From JANXQE01 sp035651635 (GTDB lineage Bacteria > Verrucomicrobiota > Verrucomicrobiia > Limisphaerales > UBA8199): 14,715 nucleotides of DNA. Each line of letters starts with the position of its first letter. Position 1 is the first letter of the stretch. The notes beneath the pieces are model-generated. The model was not told the DNA's origin. It was given only the letters and a program-made list of their open reading frames with translations, and ran no database searches. Location of the stretch: NCBI GenBank assembly GCA_035651635.1, contig DASRFK010000115.1, positions 1 through 14,715 of the forward strand, given 5' to 3'. The translations under genes and the position numbers were made by a program. Shown here in pieces: positions 7,638-13,061 of the stretch.

Positions 7638-7850
7638 TCAGAGCAATTGACGAAACTGGTCCGGAGTAAGTCCAGCATCTTTGGCTATGCCTCCCATCGT
7701 GAATGCGTTAATCGGGTTATGCCTCGGTATCGTCAGAATTCGACCTCCGTCGGACATGACCGTGTGCTTGCCTTCACGAACAACTTCAAAACCGGCCTTT
7801 CTGAGCGCCCGGATCGCCTGAGCATGGCTGACGCCAGGAATCTTGGGCAT
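7638..7850 (-). CDS. hicA: HicA-family mRNA interferase toxin
   Basis: This complete 70-residue HicA/YcfA-like protein belongs to the small dsRBD-fold ribonucleases that cleave mRNA when freed from HicB. The family pattern is clear: a start of MPKIPGVSHAQAIRAL, then the helix-strand step RKAGFEVVREGKH with catalytic His29 in GKHTVM, the strand ILTIPRH, and the final helix GIAKDAGLTPDQFRQLL. It starts two bases after the stop of hicB, so the two are translationally linked, with antitoxin first. Length matches the family, and the catalytic histidine is present, so the toxin looks intact. Confidence 0.93.
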   Translation of the reverse strand: MPKIPGVSHAQAIRALRKAGFEVVREGKHTVMSDGGRILTIPRHNPINAFTMGGIAKDAGLTPDQFRQLL

Positions 7851-7852
7851 GT

Positions 7853-8056
7853 TTACACGCTAACGGTAACGGAGCGCACATCTTCACCTTTTAACTTCTC
7901 CTGCAAGACCTCGAGATATTCGCGAATCGCAATCCGGATATTCTGAAGCGCTTCCTCCTCGCTCGCACCCTGCGACCAGCAACCTGGTAAGGCGGGACAC
8001 CCAACCGCATAGCCTTCCTCTGACTTCTTCAAGATTACTGGATAATCCAAACTCAT
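7853..8056 (-). CDS. hicB: HicB-family antitoxin
   Basis: The 67-residue protein has the typical partial RNase-H fold of HicB antitoxins: DYPVILKKSEEGYAVGCPAL, then LPGCWSQGASEEEAL and the helix QNIRIAIREYLEVLQEK. It ends soon after, so it is the short form with no C-terminal HTH or ribbon-helix-helix DNA-binding domain. Autoregulation by this protein alone is therefore uncertain. The ATG at 8056 was chosen because homology begins there. The same frame stays open to a TTG at 8191, but that extension is low-complexity, crosses a nine-base homopolymer and overlaps another apparent coding remnant. A promoter at 8063-8091 predicts a start of transcription at or next to this ATG. HicB binds and neutralises HicA, encoded directly downstream. 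Confidence 0.9.
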   Translation of the reverse strand: MSLDYPVILKKSEEGYAVGCPALPGCWSQGASEEEALQNIRIAIREYLEVLQEKLKGEDVRSVTVSV

Positions 8057-8062
8057 ACTCGG

Positions 8063-8091
8063 ATTGTCATCCCGCAGCCATGGTACGTCAA
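8063..8091 (-). promoter_or_regulatory. Candidate hicBA promoter, predicting a leaderless transcript
   Basis: On the minus strand, TTGACG (8091-8086) and GACAAT (8068-8063) are separated by 17 bp. This matches five of six bases at -35 and four of six at -10. The expected start, six to eight bases past the -10, falls on or beside the hicB ATG at 8056. Confidence 0.45.
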
Positions 8092-8216
8092 GCCGCCGAA
8101 TGCGTCGGGTTCCCCCCCCCAAGCTCCGGCGCAGCCCTGGCGAAGGGGCTCGCCGCGCGGTAGCTGTCGAAGGCCGGATCGCGCGCCACAAATCGATAAC
8201 CGTCGACCAACCACCG
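8088..8216 (-). pseudogene. Possible remnant of a decayed coding region
   Basis: A minus-strand frame of 42 codons, bounded by TAA upstream and ending in TGA at 8090-8088, reads RWLVDGYRFVARDPAFDSYR and on to SPFARAAPEL. Its third positions are strongly G/C-biased and the residue mix is natural, unlike the surrounding frames. It has no ATG. The only start-like codon is a TTG at 8210. A run of nine G (minus strand) falls near its 3' end. It looks like the tail of a gene whose 5' part is lost. The parent family was not recognised. Confidence 0.3.
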
Positions 8217-8230
8217 TTACAGCATGTGAG

Positions 8231-8260
8231 CCGCGCTTAACCGCAGTTAACCGCGCCTAA
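8231..8260. repeat. Three tandem 10-bp repeats upstream of hicBA
   Basis: Three consecutive units read CCGCGCTTAA, CCGCAGTTAA and CCGCGCCTAA. A 10-bp period places each copy on the same face of the helix, as in iteron-like or cooperative regulator sites. The array lies between the prepilin-like gene and hicB, about 175-205 bp upstream of the hicB ATG. Its function is unknown. Confidence 0.45.
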
Positions 8261-8307
8261 ACAAACATCCTTTTTGAAATCCGAAATCTCAAATCTGTAA
8301 TTCCCCA

Positions 8308-8886
8308 TCACTCTCGAGGCAGTGATAGCTCTCCCCGGGTCAAAGCCCGGTACTGCATTTGTTTCCGGCCGTAATGAAAAGTCAGCACGATCTTATTCGT
8401 AGGGTCCAGGTATCCAAAGGGCACAAACTCGCTTTTTGATGATAAAACCCAGTCGTTGGCTTTGGGAGCGAACAGGCATTTTTGCGCAAATTCGGTTTTG
8501 CTGGAGAATTGAAAGTCAGGGTGGCCCACACAATAATTGCGCGATTCATTCTGAATCATTTCAATGATCGAAGCCCCGGTCATGTCTTCATCGAACTCAC
8601 GGGCCCGATTGTACGCGCGCAGAACCGCCGGCAGCAGCAAGGAAGCGAGGATGCCAATTATTGCGATGACGCAGAGCAACTCGATCAAGGTGACGCCCGC
8701 TGCGCAACCATTCCCCGTCGGAGAGCGCTTATGCGGTCCGCTTCCGCCAGGCCACTGACCGTAAGCCAATCCCCATTGGTCCTCTCTCCATGAACCGAAC
8801 GGAAAAAGCCCGCCCTCACCCGGGCCCACACCCGGGCCCTCTCCCCTAGGAGAGGGTGGAGCTTTCGCAGCGCAGTTTGGGTTCAT
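8308..8886 (-). CDS. Prepilin-like (type IV pilin N-terminal methylation) protein
   Basis: A class III prepilin signal is clear. Cleavage is predicted between Gly64 and Val65, followed by VTLIELLCVIAIIGILASLL with Glu at mature position 5 and a hydrophobic helix ending LLPAVLRAYNRA. The mature part is about 128 residues with a C-terminal domain of no recognised family (FHYGRKQMQYRALTRGEL near the end). Such proteins are pseudopilins, or the abundant secreted prepilin-type proteins of Verrucomicrobia and Planctomycetes. The leader is unusually long. From the ATG at 8886 it spans 64 residues and includes a palindromic repeat (8818-8856). A later non-ATG start, such as the TTG in GGATTGGCT about 28 codons before the cleavage site, is possible. 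No other pilus or secretion genes are nearby. Confidence 0.75.
   Translation of the reverse strand: MNPNCAAKAPPSPRGEGPGVGPGEGGLFPFGSWREDQWGLAYGQWPGGSGPHKRSPTGNGCAAGVTLIELLCVIAIIGILASLLLPAVLRAYNRAREFDEDMTGASIIEMIQNESRNYCVGHPDFQFSSKTEFAQKCLFAPKANDWVLSSKSEFVPFGYLDPTNKIVLTFHYGRKQMQYRALTRGELSLPRE
8818..8856. repeat. GC-rich REP-like palindromic element
   Basis: Two direct copies of ACCCGGGCCC (8818-8827 and 8830-8839) are followed by a hairpin: CCCTCTCC (8837-8844) pairs perfectly with GGAGAGGG (8849-8856) across CCTA. Translated on the minus strand it gives the PSPRGEGPGVGPGEGG stretch of the prepilin leader. That repetitive composition suggests an inserted repeat rather than selected protein sequence. 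Confidence 0.6.
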
Positions 8887-9023
8887 GGTCGCAATACATC
8901 TGCATGCGCAAAAGAAGGCTTTCCCAGAATGAACCCGCATTTTAGTGAATTCGACCGAGGGATTGCGGATTCCTCACGCGAGACCTGCGTTTCTTCTTCT
9001 GACTCGCTCCATCGGCTTTCTGC

Positions 9024-9052
9024 TTGAACGCTCCAGCTTGCTGCGGCAGATT
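9024..9052 (+). promoter_or_regulatory. Candidate promoter of the SRP RNA and dnaX
   Basis: TTGAAC (9024-9029) and CAGATT (9047-9052) are spaced by 17 bp. The -10 match is modest at three of six. The implied start at about 9058-9060 coincides with the 5' end of the SRP RNA terminal helix, which is independent support. Confidence 0.35.
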
Positions 9053-9058
9053 GGGCCT

Positions 9059-9152
9059 TGCCAGGGCCCATGGAATGTGGACTTACGAACCCCGCCAGGG
9101 CCGGAAGGCAGCAACGGTAGTTTGCTCTGCGTCTGCCGTGGTCACCCTGGCA
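9059..9152 (+). ncRNA. ffs: Signal recognition particle RNA (4.5S type)
   Basis: This is a bacterial small SRP RNA of about 94 nt. The terminal helix pairs TGCCAGGG (9059-9066) perfectly with CCCTGGCA (9145-9152). Further pairing follows between CCATGG and CCGTGG and between GTGGAC and GTCTGC. The apical helix 8 has the universal Ffh-binding signature GCCAGGGCCGGAAGGCAGCA, with a GGAA tetraloop at 9103-9106 closed by GCC/GGC and the conserved AGCA internal-loop strand. The RNA binds Ffh and targets nascent membrane proteins to the SecYEG translocon. It lies directly upstream of dnaX, a neighbourhood seen in many bacteria. Only four T residues follow the helix, so read-through into dnaX is plausible. 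Ends are approximate by a few bases. Confidence 0.92.
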
Positions 9153-9172
9153 TTTTCGAATCGCCACAGGCA

Positions 9173-10960
9173 ATGAGTTATCAGGTTATCGCCCGCAAGT
9201 ATCGCCCGCAGCGCTTCAGCGACGTGGTTGGTCAGGAGCACGTGACCCAAACGCTCTCGCACGCAATCCAACAGAAACGCATCGCCCATGCCTACCTGTT
9301 CTGTGGTCCACGCGGCACGGGCAAAACCACTATCGCGCGAATCTTTGCCAAATGCCTGAATTGCACCGACGGCCCGAAAGTCGATTTTGACGAGCAGGAT
9401 CCCCGCTGCCGGGAAATCGCCGAAGGCCGCTCGCTCGACGTGCTCGAAATCGACGGCGCCAGCAATAACGGCGTCGAACAGGTCCGTGAATTGCGGGAAA
9501 CCTGCAAATACGTCCCGGCCAGTTCGCGTTATAAGATTTATATCATCGACGAAGTGCACATGCTCACCACGGCGGCCTTCAACGCGCTGCTTAAAACCCT
9601 CGAGGAGCCGCCGGAGCACGTGAAGTTCATGTTTGCCACCACCGACCCCGAGAAAGTGTTGCCCACGATCCTCTCGCGGTGCCAGCGGTTTGACCTGCGC
9701 CGGATCCCCGCCGACCTGATCTCGAAACACCTTGCCGCCATCGCCACCAACGAGAAAGTCACCGTCGATGCCCCCGCCCTGTTTGCCATCGCGCGCGGTG
9801 CCGAGGGCGCGATGCGCGATGCCGAATCGACTCTGGACCAACTCATCAGCTTCTGCGGCAATTCCATTCAGGAAGCCGACGTCCTGTCGATGTTCGGTTT
9901 GACGGGCCAGACCCAGTTGCTCGAACTCGCGCGCGCCGTGCTGGCCGGTGAGGTCGATCTCTGCCTGCGCCAATTGCACGAGCTGGCCACCAACGGAAAA
10001 GACCTCGCCCGCTTGGTAACCGACTTGTTGAACCACTTCCGCAATCTGTTGATTTTTCAGGTCTCCGGAGGCGACTTGCGTCTCTTGGAGGTGTCCGAGG
10101 CCGAAGCCGCCGCCCTGGCCGAGCAATCCAAAATGGCCGACGCTCACGGCTTGACCCGGGTGCTGGAGGTACTCGCCGACGCCGAAATGCGGCTGCGCGA
10201 TGCCGCCTCCAAGAAGATCCTCGTCGAAGTTACCCTCTTGAAAGCCATCGAGGCCCGCAGAGCGGTGAGTCTTGATCAGGTTCTCGAGCAACTCCGCAAT
10301 TTGCGCCAAACGCCGACACCTGAAATGGTCACGATTCCGGCGGCTGCACCGGCCACTCAAGCGATTCCGGCCCTGCCCGCGCGCAAACCTTTCCGCGCCG
10401 AGACAACAACCCAGCCAGCACCGGACCGGGCGCACTCATCCATTCTGCAGGAGCAGCCGGCGCCAACGGTTGCGTCGGCCGGCGAGCCACAACTTTACGA
10501 ACTATGGCGCAATCTGATCGAGGCGGTCGGCCGCGTGAGCGCCTTCACTCGCTCTTACCTGCAGGAGGCCTACCCCGTTTCGTTCTCGAAAAACGTTTTG
10601 ACCATTGGCTTCGAGTCGGAATTCGAAGATCACATAGCCTTGGTTGACGTGCCCCGAAACCATACGCTGCTCCAAACCAAATTGACCGAACTCGGCCATC
10701 CAAACGCGCAATTCAAGTTCGTAAAGGGCGAAGCTCCGCCCGGATGGCATCAGCAATCACAGGCCCCGGCGCCGGCCCCTGCCCCGCCCCCGGCGGCGCC
10801 GGTTCAAGCCACAGTGCCCGCGCCTGCCGCCACGCCAAAGCCGGTCGCCAAAGAAAAACCGGCTCCCATTGCTTTCAGCAAAGACGATTTCAAAAACGAT
10901 CCGCTGATCCAAAAGGCCTTGGAACTGTTCAAAGGCCGCATCGTCGAAGTCCGCGCTTGA
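9173..10960 (+). CDS. dnaX: DNA polymerase III subunit gamma/tau
   Basis: The 595-residue clamp-loader ATPase begins MSYQVIARKYRPQRFSDVVGQ, the standard DnaX N-terminus. Walker A is GPRGTGKT at 45-52. Walker B is IIDEVHM with Asp126-Glu127. The sensor/SRC motif is LSRC at 167-170. Of the four zinc cysteines known in E. coli, only Cys64 and Cys79 are kept; positions 73 and 76 are Asp. Domain III follows to about 370, then a Pro/Ala-rich linker, a C-terminal domain (about 440-525) and an Ala/Pro-rich tail. It assembles the sliding clamp loader and couples replicase to helicase. No A6G-type slippery site for a shorter gamma form was found. The frame is open to 8945, but that extension would translate the SRP RNA, so the ATG at 9173 is the start. 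ybaB and recR follow in the usual order. Confidence 0.96.
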   Translation: MSYQVIARKYRPQRFSDVVGQEHVTQTLSHAIQQKRIAHAYLFCGPRGTGKTTIARIFAKCLNCTDGPKVDFDEQDPRCREIAEGRSLDVLEIDGASNNGVEQVRELRETCKYVPASSRYKIYIIDEVHMLTTAAFNALLKTLEEPPEHVKFMFATTDPEKVLPTILSRCQRFDLRRIPADLISKHLAAIATNEKVTVDAPALFAIARGAEGAMRDAESTLDQLISFCGNSIQEADVLSMFGLTGQTQLLELARAVLAGEVDLCLRQLHELATNGKDLARLVTDLLNHFRNLLIFQVSGGDLRLLEVSEAEAAALAEQSKMADAHGLTRVLEVLADAEMRLRDAASKKILVEVTLLKAIEARRAVSLDQVLEQLRNLRQTPTPEMVTIPAAAPATQAIPALPARKPFRAETTTQPAPDRAHSSILQEQPAPTVASAGEPQLYELWRNLIEAVGRVSAFTRSYLQEAYPVSFSKNVLTIGFESEFEDHIALVDVPRNHTLLQTKLTELGHPNAQFKFVKGEAPPGWHQQSQAPAPAPAPPPAAPVQATVPAPAATPKPVAKEKPAPIAFSKDDFKNDPLIQKALELFKGRIVEVRA

Positions 10961-11000
10961 TCGATCGGCCAAACCTGAAACCTCAAGAACACGCTCTCTT

Positions 11001-11312
11001 ATGTCCAGCATCGGCAAACTCATGAAACAGGCTGCTCGCATGCAGCAGCAAATGGAACAAATTCAACAGAGCCTGGCCAGTCGCACGGTGGAAGCCACCA
11101 GCGGCGGCGGCGCCGTTAAAGTCACGGCCAAATGTGATGGCAGCCTGGCCGCAATCAAGATTGATCCCCAAGCCATCAACCCCGCCGACGCCCAGTTGCT
11201 GGAAGATATGGTGCTGACCGCTGCGAACCAGGCCCTGGCACAGGCGAAGGAAATCTCCAACGCGGAAATGGGCAAGGTCACCGCCGGTTTCAATTTGCCC
11301 GGGCTGGGCTAA
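11001..11312 (+). CDS. ybaB: YbaB/EbfC-family nucleoid-associated protein
   Basis: The 103-residue protein matches the YbaB/EbfC fold: an N-terminal helix rich in Met and Gln (KLMKQAARMQQQMEQIQQ), a beta region (TVEATSGGGAVKVTAKCDG, then AIKIDP), and a C-terminal helix (DAQLLEDMVLTAANQALAQAK). The family forms tweezer-like dimers that bind DNA and affect nucleoid structure and recombination. It lies 40 bp after dnaX and 55 bp before recR, the conserved dnaX-ybaB-recR order, so the three are likely co-transcribed. Length is normal for the family, and the ATG at 11001 begins the helix directly. Confidence 0.95.
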   Translation: MSSIGKLMKQAARMQQQMEQIQQSLASRTVEATSGGGAVKVTAKCDGSLAAIKIDPQAINPADAQLLEDMVLTAANQALAQAKEISNAEMGKVTAGFNLPGLG

Positions 11313-11367
11313 GCCCCGCTGCACCCCTTCATTTTGGCCACCACTCACCACCACCGCGCCTCTTCTT

Positions 11368-11967
11368 TTGGCCGTCCTGCCTGAACAGATTAGCACCCTG
11401 ATTGGTGCATTGAGCAAATTGCCCGGCGTCGGCCCTCGTTCCGCCGAACGCCTTGCTTTGTACCTGGTGCAAGCCGAAGCGGGTTCCGTTAAACATCTGG
11501 CCGAGACTATCCTTCAGGCACGCGAGCGCGTCAGATTTTGCGAAATCTGCGGCGCTTTGGCCGAAAGACCCGTCTGTGACATTTGTGCGGACCCGCGCCG
11601 TGACGCTTCTCTGATTTGCCTGGTCGAACGGGCCGTGGATATCCTGAGCGTGGAAAAATCCGGTACTTTCCGAGGGAAATATCACGTGCTTGGCGGCAAG
11701 ATCTCGCCCCTCAACGGCGTCGAGCCGGAAGATTTGCGCATTGCCGAGCTCGAACAACGGGTGACGCGGGAAAATGTTAAAGAGATTGTGATCGCACTCG
11801 GGACGGACGTCGAGGGCGATGCGACCGGCTTTTACCTGGCCAAGCGCCTGGCACGCGACGGACTGCGGATCACCCGCATCGCGCACGGTTTGCCGGCCGG
11901 AACGGGCCTGGAATTTGCCGACGAACTCACCCTCAGCCGCGCGTTGGAAGGGCGCCGGGAGCTCTGA
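11368..11967 (+). CDS. recR: Recombination mediator RecR
   Basis: The 199-residue protein has a helix-hairpin-helix (LSKLPGVGPRSAERLALYL), a C4 zinc finger with Cys58, Cys61, Cys70 and Cys73 (CEICG and CDICADPRRD), and a Toprim domain with Glu87 in VERAVDIL and the later acidic GTDVEGDATG at 145-154. It ends with the typical LSRALEGRREL. RecR acts with RecF and RecO to load RecA on gapped DNA. The start is the TTG at 11368; no ATG or GTG is available upstream in frame, and no clear Shine-Dalgarno site is visible, so translation may be coupled to ybaB or weak. Its TGA shares its last base with the ATG of the next gene. Length is normal. Confidence 0.96.
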   Translation: MAVLPEQISTLIGALSKLPGVGPRSAERLALYLVQAEAGSVKHLAETILQARERVRFCEICGALAERPVCDICADPRRDASLICLVERAVDILSVEKSGTFRGKYHVLGGKISPLNGVEPEDLRIAELEQRVTRENVKEIVIALGTDVEGDATGFYLAKRLARDGLRITRIAHGLPAGTGLEFADELTLSRALEGRREL

Positions 11968-12584
11968 TGGAACCAGTCAAAAGCGTCGTATTTGACCTGG
12001 GAAAGGTCCTGGTCGATTTCGATTACGGCATTGCGGGGCGCAAGCTGGCGTCGCGGGCCACCATGGCCGCGGCCGACCTAGGGCGATTCCTGGTGAGCGT
12101 GCCGCTCATTGTCCGCTATGAAACCGGCCTGATCACCAGCCAGGAGTTTTACCAGGAAGTTCGCGCCGCCAGCGGCTATTTAGGAGACCTCGAAGAATTC
12201 GCGTCCTTGTTTGCGGATATTTTTACGCCGATCCAGCCGATGATTGACCTGCACGCCCAAATACGGGCCAAAGGTTTTCCCACCTACATTTTTTCCAACA
12301 CCAACGAGCTGGCGGTGCGGTTCATTCGCCAGGGTTTTCCTTTCTTTCATCATTTCGACGACTACATCCTCTCATACGAACACGGGTCGATGAAACCCGA
12401 CGCCAAACTCTATGAGGTGGTCGAGAGCCGAACTGGTGCGCGCGGGGCCGAGATTCTCTACGTGGACGATCGCCCCGAAAACATCGAAGCGGGAATGGCG
12501 CGGGGCTGGCGGGCCATTTTGCACGAAACCCCAGAAAAGACCCGGGCGTCCATCGAGAGCCTGGGGCTGCTGCGCCCGGCCTAA
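11967..12584 (+). CDS. HAD-superfamily phosphatase, YihX-like
   Basis: This 205-residue HAD subfamily IA hydrolase has nucleophile Asp10 in VVFDLGKVLVDFD, motif II Ser110-Asn111-Thr112 in IFSNTNE, motif III Lys143 in HGSMKPDAKLYE, and motif IV Asp167-Asp168 in YVDDRPENIE. The residue two past the nucleophile is Gly rather than the usual general-acid Asp. That pattern is shared with YihX, an E. coli glucose-1-phosphate phosphatase, so it marks that branch and not necessarily a dead enzyme. A helical cap occupies about 18-90. The substrate cannot be told from sequence alone. The ATG overlaps the recR stop by one base (TGATG), implying translational coupling. A tandem repeat array begins right at its stop codon. 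Confidence 0.9.
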   Translation: MEPVKSVVFDLGKVLVDFDYGIAGRKLASRATMAAADLGRFLVSVPLIVRYETGLITSQEFYQEVRAASGYLGDLEEFASLFADIFTPIQPMIDLHAQIRAKGFPTYIFSNTNELAVRFIRQGFPFFHHFDDYILSYEHGSMKPDAKLYEVVESRTGARGAEILYVDDRPENIEAGMARGWRAILHETPEKTRASIESLGLLRPA

Positions 12585-12940
12585 GCCGGCGCGAGGGCAT
12601 TCTGCCCGCAGCAACGTCCGAACATCTGCTGACTGCAAACCTGTTCTTCGCCGGGTTCAGTCCCAGGATCTCTGCGGATTAAAAATCCGCGCGCCGGCGC
12701 GCGGGCATTCTGCCCGCAGCAACGACCGGCCACCACCTGACCTCAAACTTGACCCTCCGTCCGACCCAGTTCCCGGATCTCTTCGGACTGGGAAGTCCGC
12801 GCGCCGGCGCGCGGGCATCCTGCCCGCAGCAACGACCGGTCACCACCTGACGTCAAACCCGACCCTCCGTCCGACCCAGTTCCCGGATCCCTGCGGACTG
12901 CAAGTCCGCGCGCCGGCGCGTGGGCTACCGCTGGCGCATC
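12583..12940. repeat. Tandem array of an approximately 110-bp repeat with hairpins
   Basis: About 3.2 units start near 12583, 12691, 12801 and 12910, with spacings of 108-110 bp. Each starts at a palindromic GCGCCGGCGC core, which widens to an 18-bp perfect palindrome at 12687-12704. A hairpin with GGGC and GCCC arms follows (for example 12701-12717), then about 65 bp of spacer and a second hairpin (12674-12690, 12784-12799, 12893-12909) just before the next core. Units two and three are nearly identical. The first has a diverged spacer, and the last is cut short after its core. The second hairpin keeps pairing although its sequence differs: GGATT/AATCC in one copy and GGACT/AGTCC in the others. 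The repeat is noncoding and its origin is unknown. Confidence 0.9.
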
Positions 12941-13061
12941 AATGCGGCGTTCCGAAGACCGGTACGCCTCGTTTATCCGGCTCGAAAACTGCAATTCCGC
13001 TGTAATAGAAACCATCTTTACGCGCATCCCATGACTTGTTTAAGCTAAGCGCCTATTCACC

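Noticed and set aside
8057..8191. N-terminal extension of HicB from a TTG at 8191
   Set aside because: Low-complexity Arg/Gly-rich sequence crossing a nine-base run, no HicB homology, and the better promoter lies inside it.
8945..9172. Extended N-terminus of DnaX
   Set aside because: The extension translates the SRP RNA, and DnaX homology begins exactly at the ATG at 9173.
9083..10435. 450-codon minus-strand frame antisense to dnaX
   Set aside because: It is fully antisense to a well-identified gene, has Gly/Gln-rich composition from G/C-biased codons, and shows no known motif.
9173..10960. Programmed frameshift producing a short gamma form of DnaX
   Set aside because: No A6G or similar slippery heptamer with a following stop was found in the gene.
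12583..12940. CRISPR array
   Set aside because: The unit is about 110 bp and the spacers are themselves conserved between units two and three; there are no unique spacers and no cas genes.
12412..13005. 197-codon plus-strand frame running through the HAD gene 3' end and the tandem repeats
   Set aside because: It overlaps the HAD gene in another frame, and its repeated ARGHSARSN/RAGILPAA-like peptides come straight from the 110-bp repeat; no independent start or domain.
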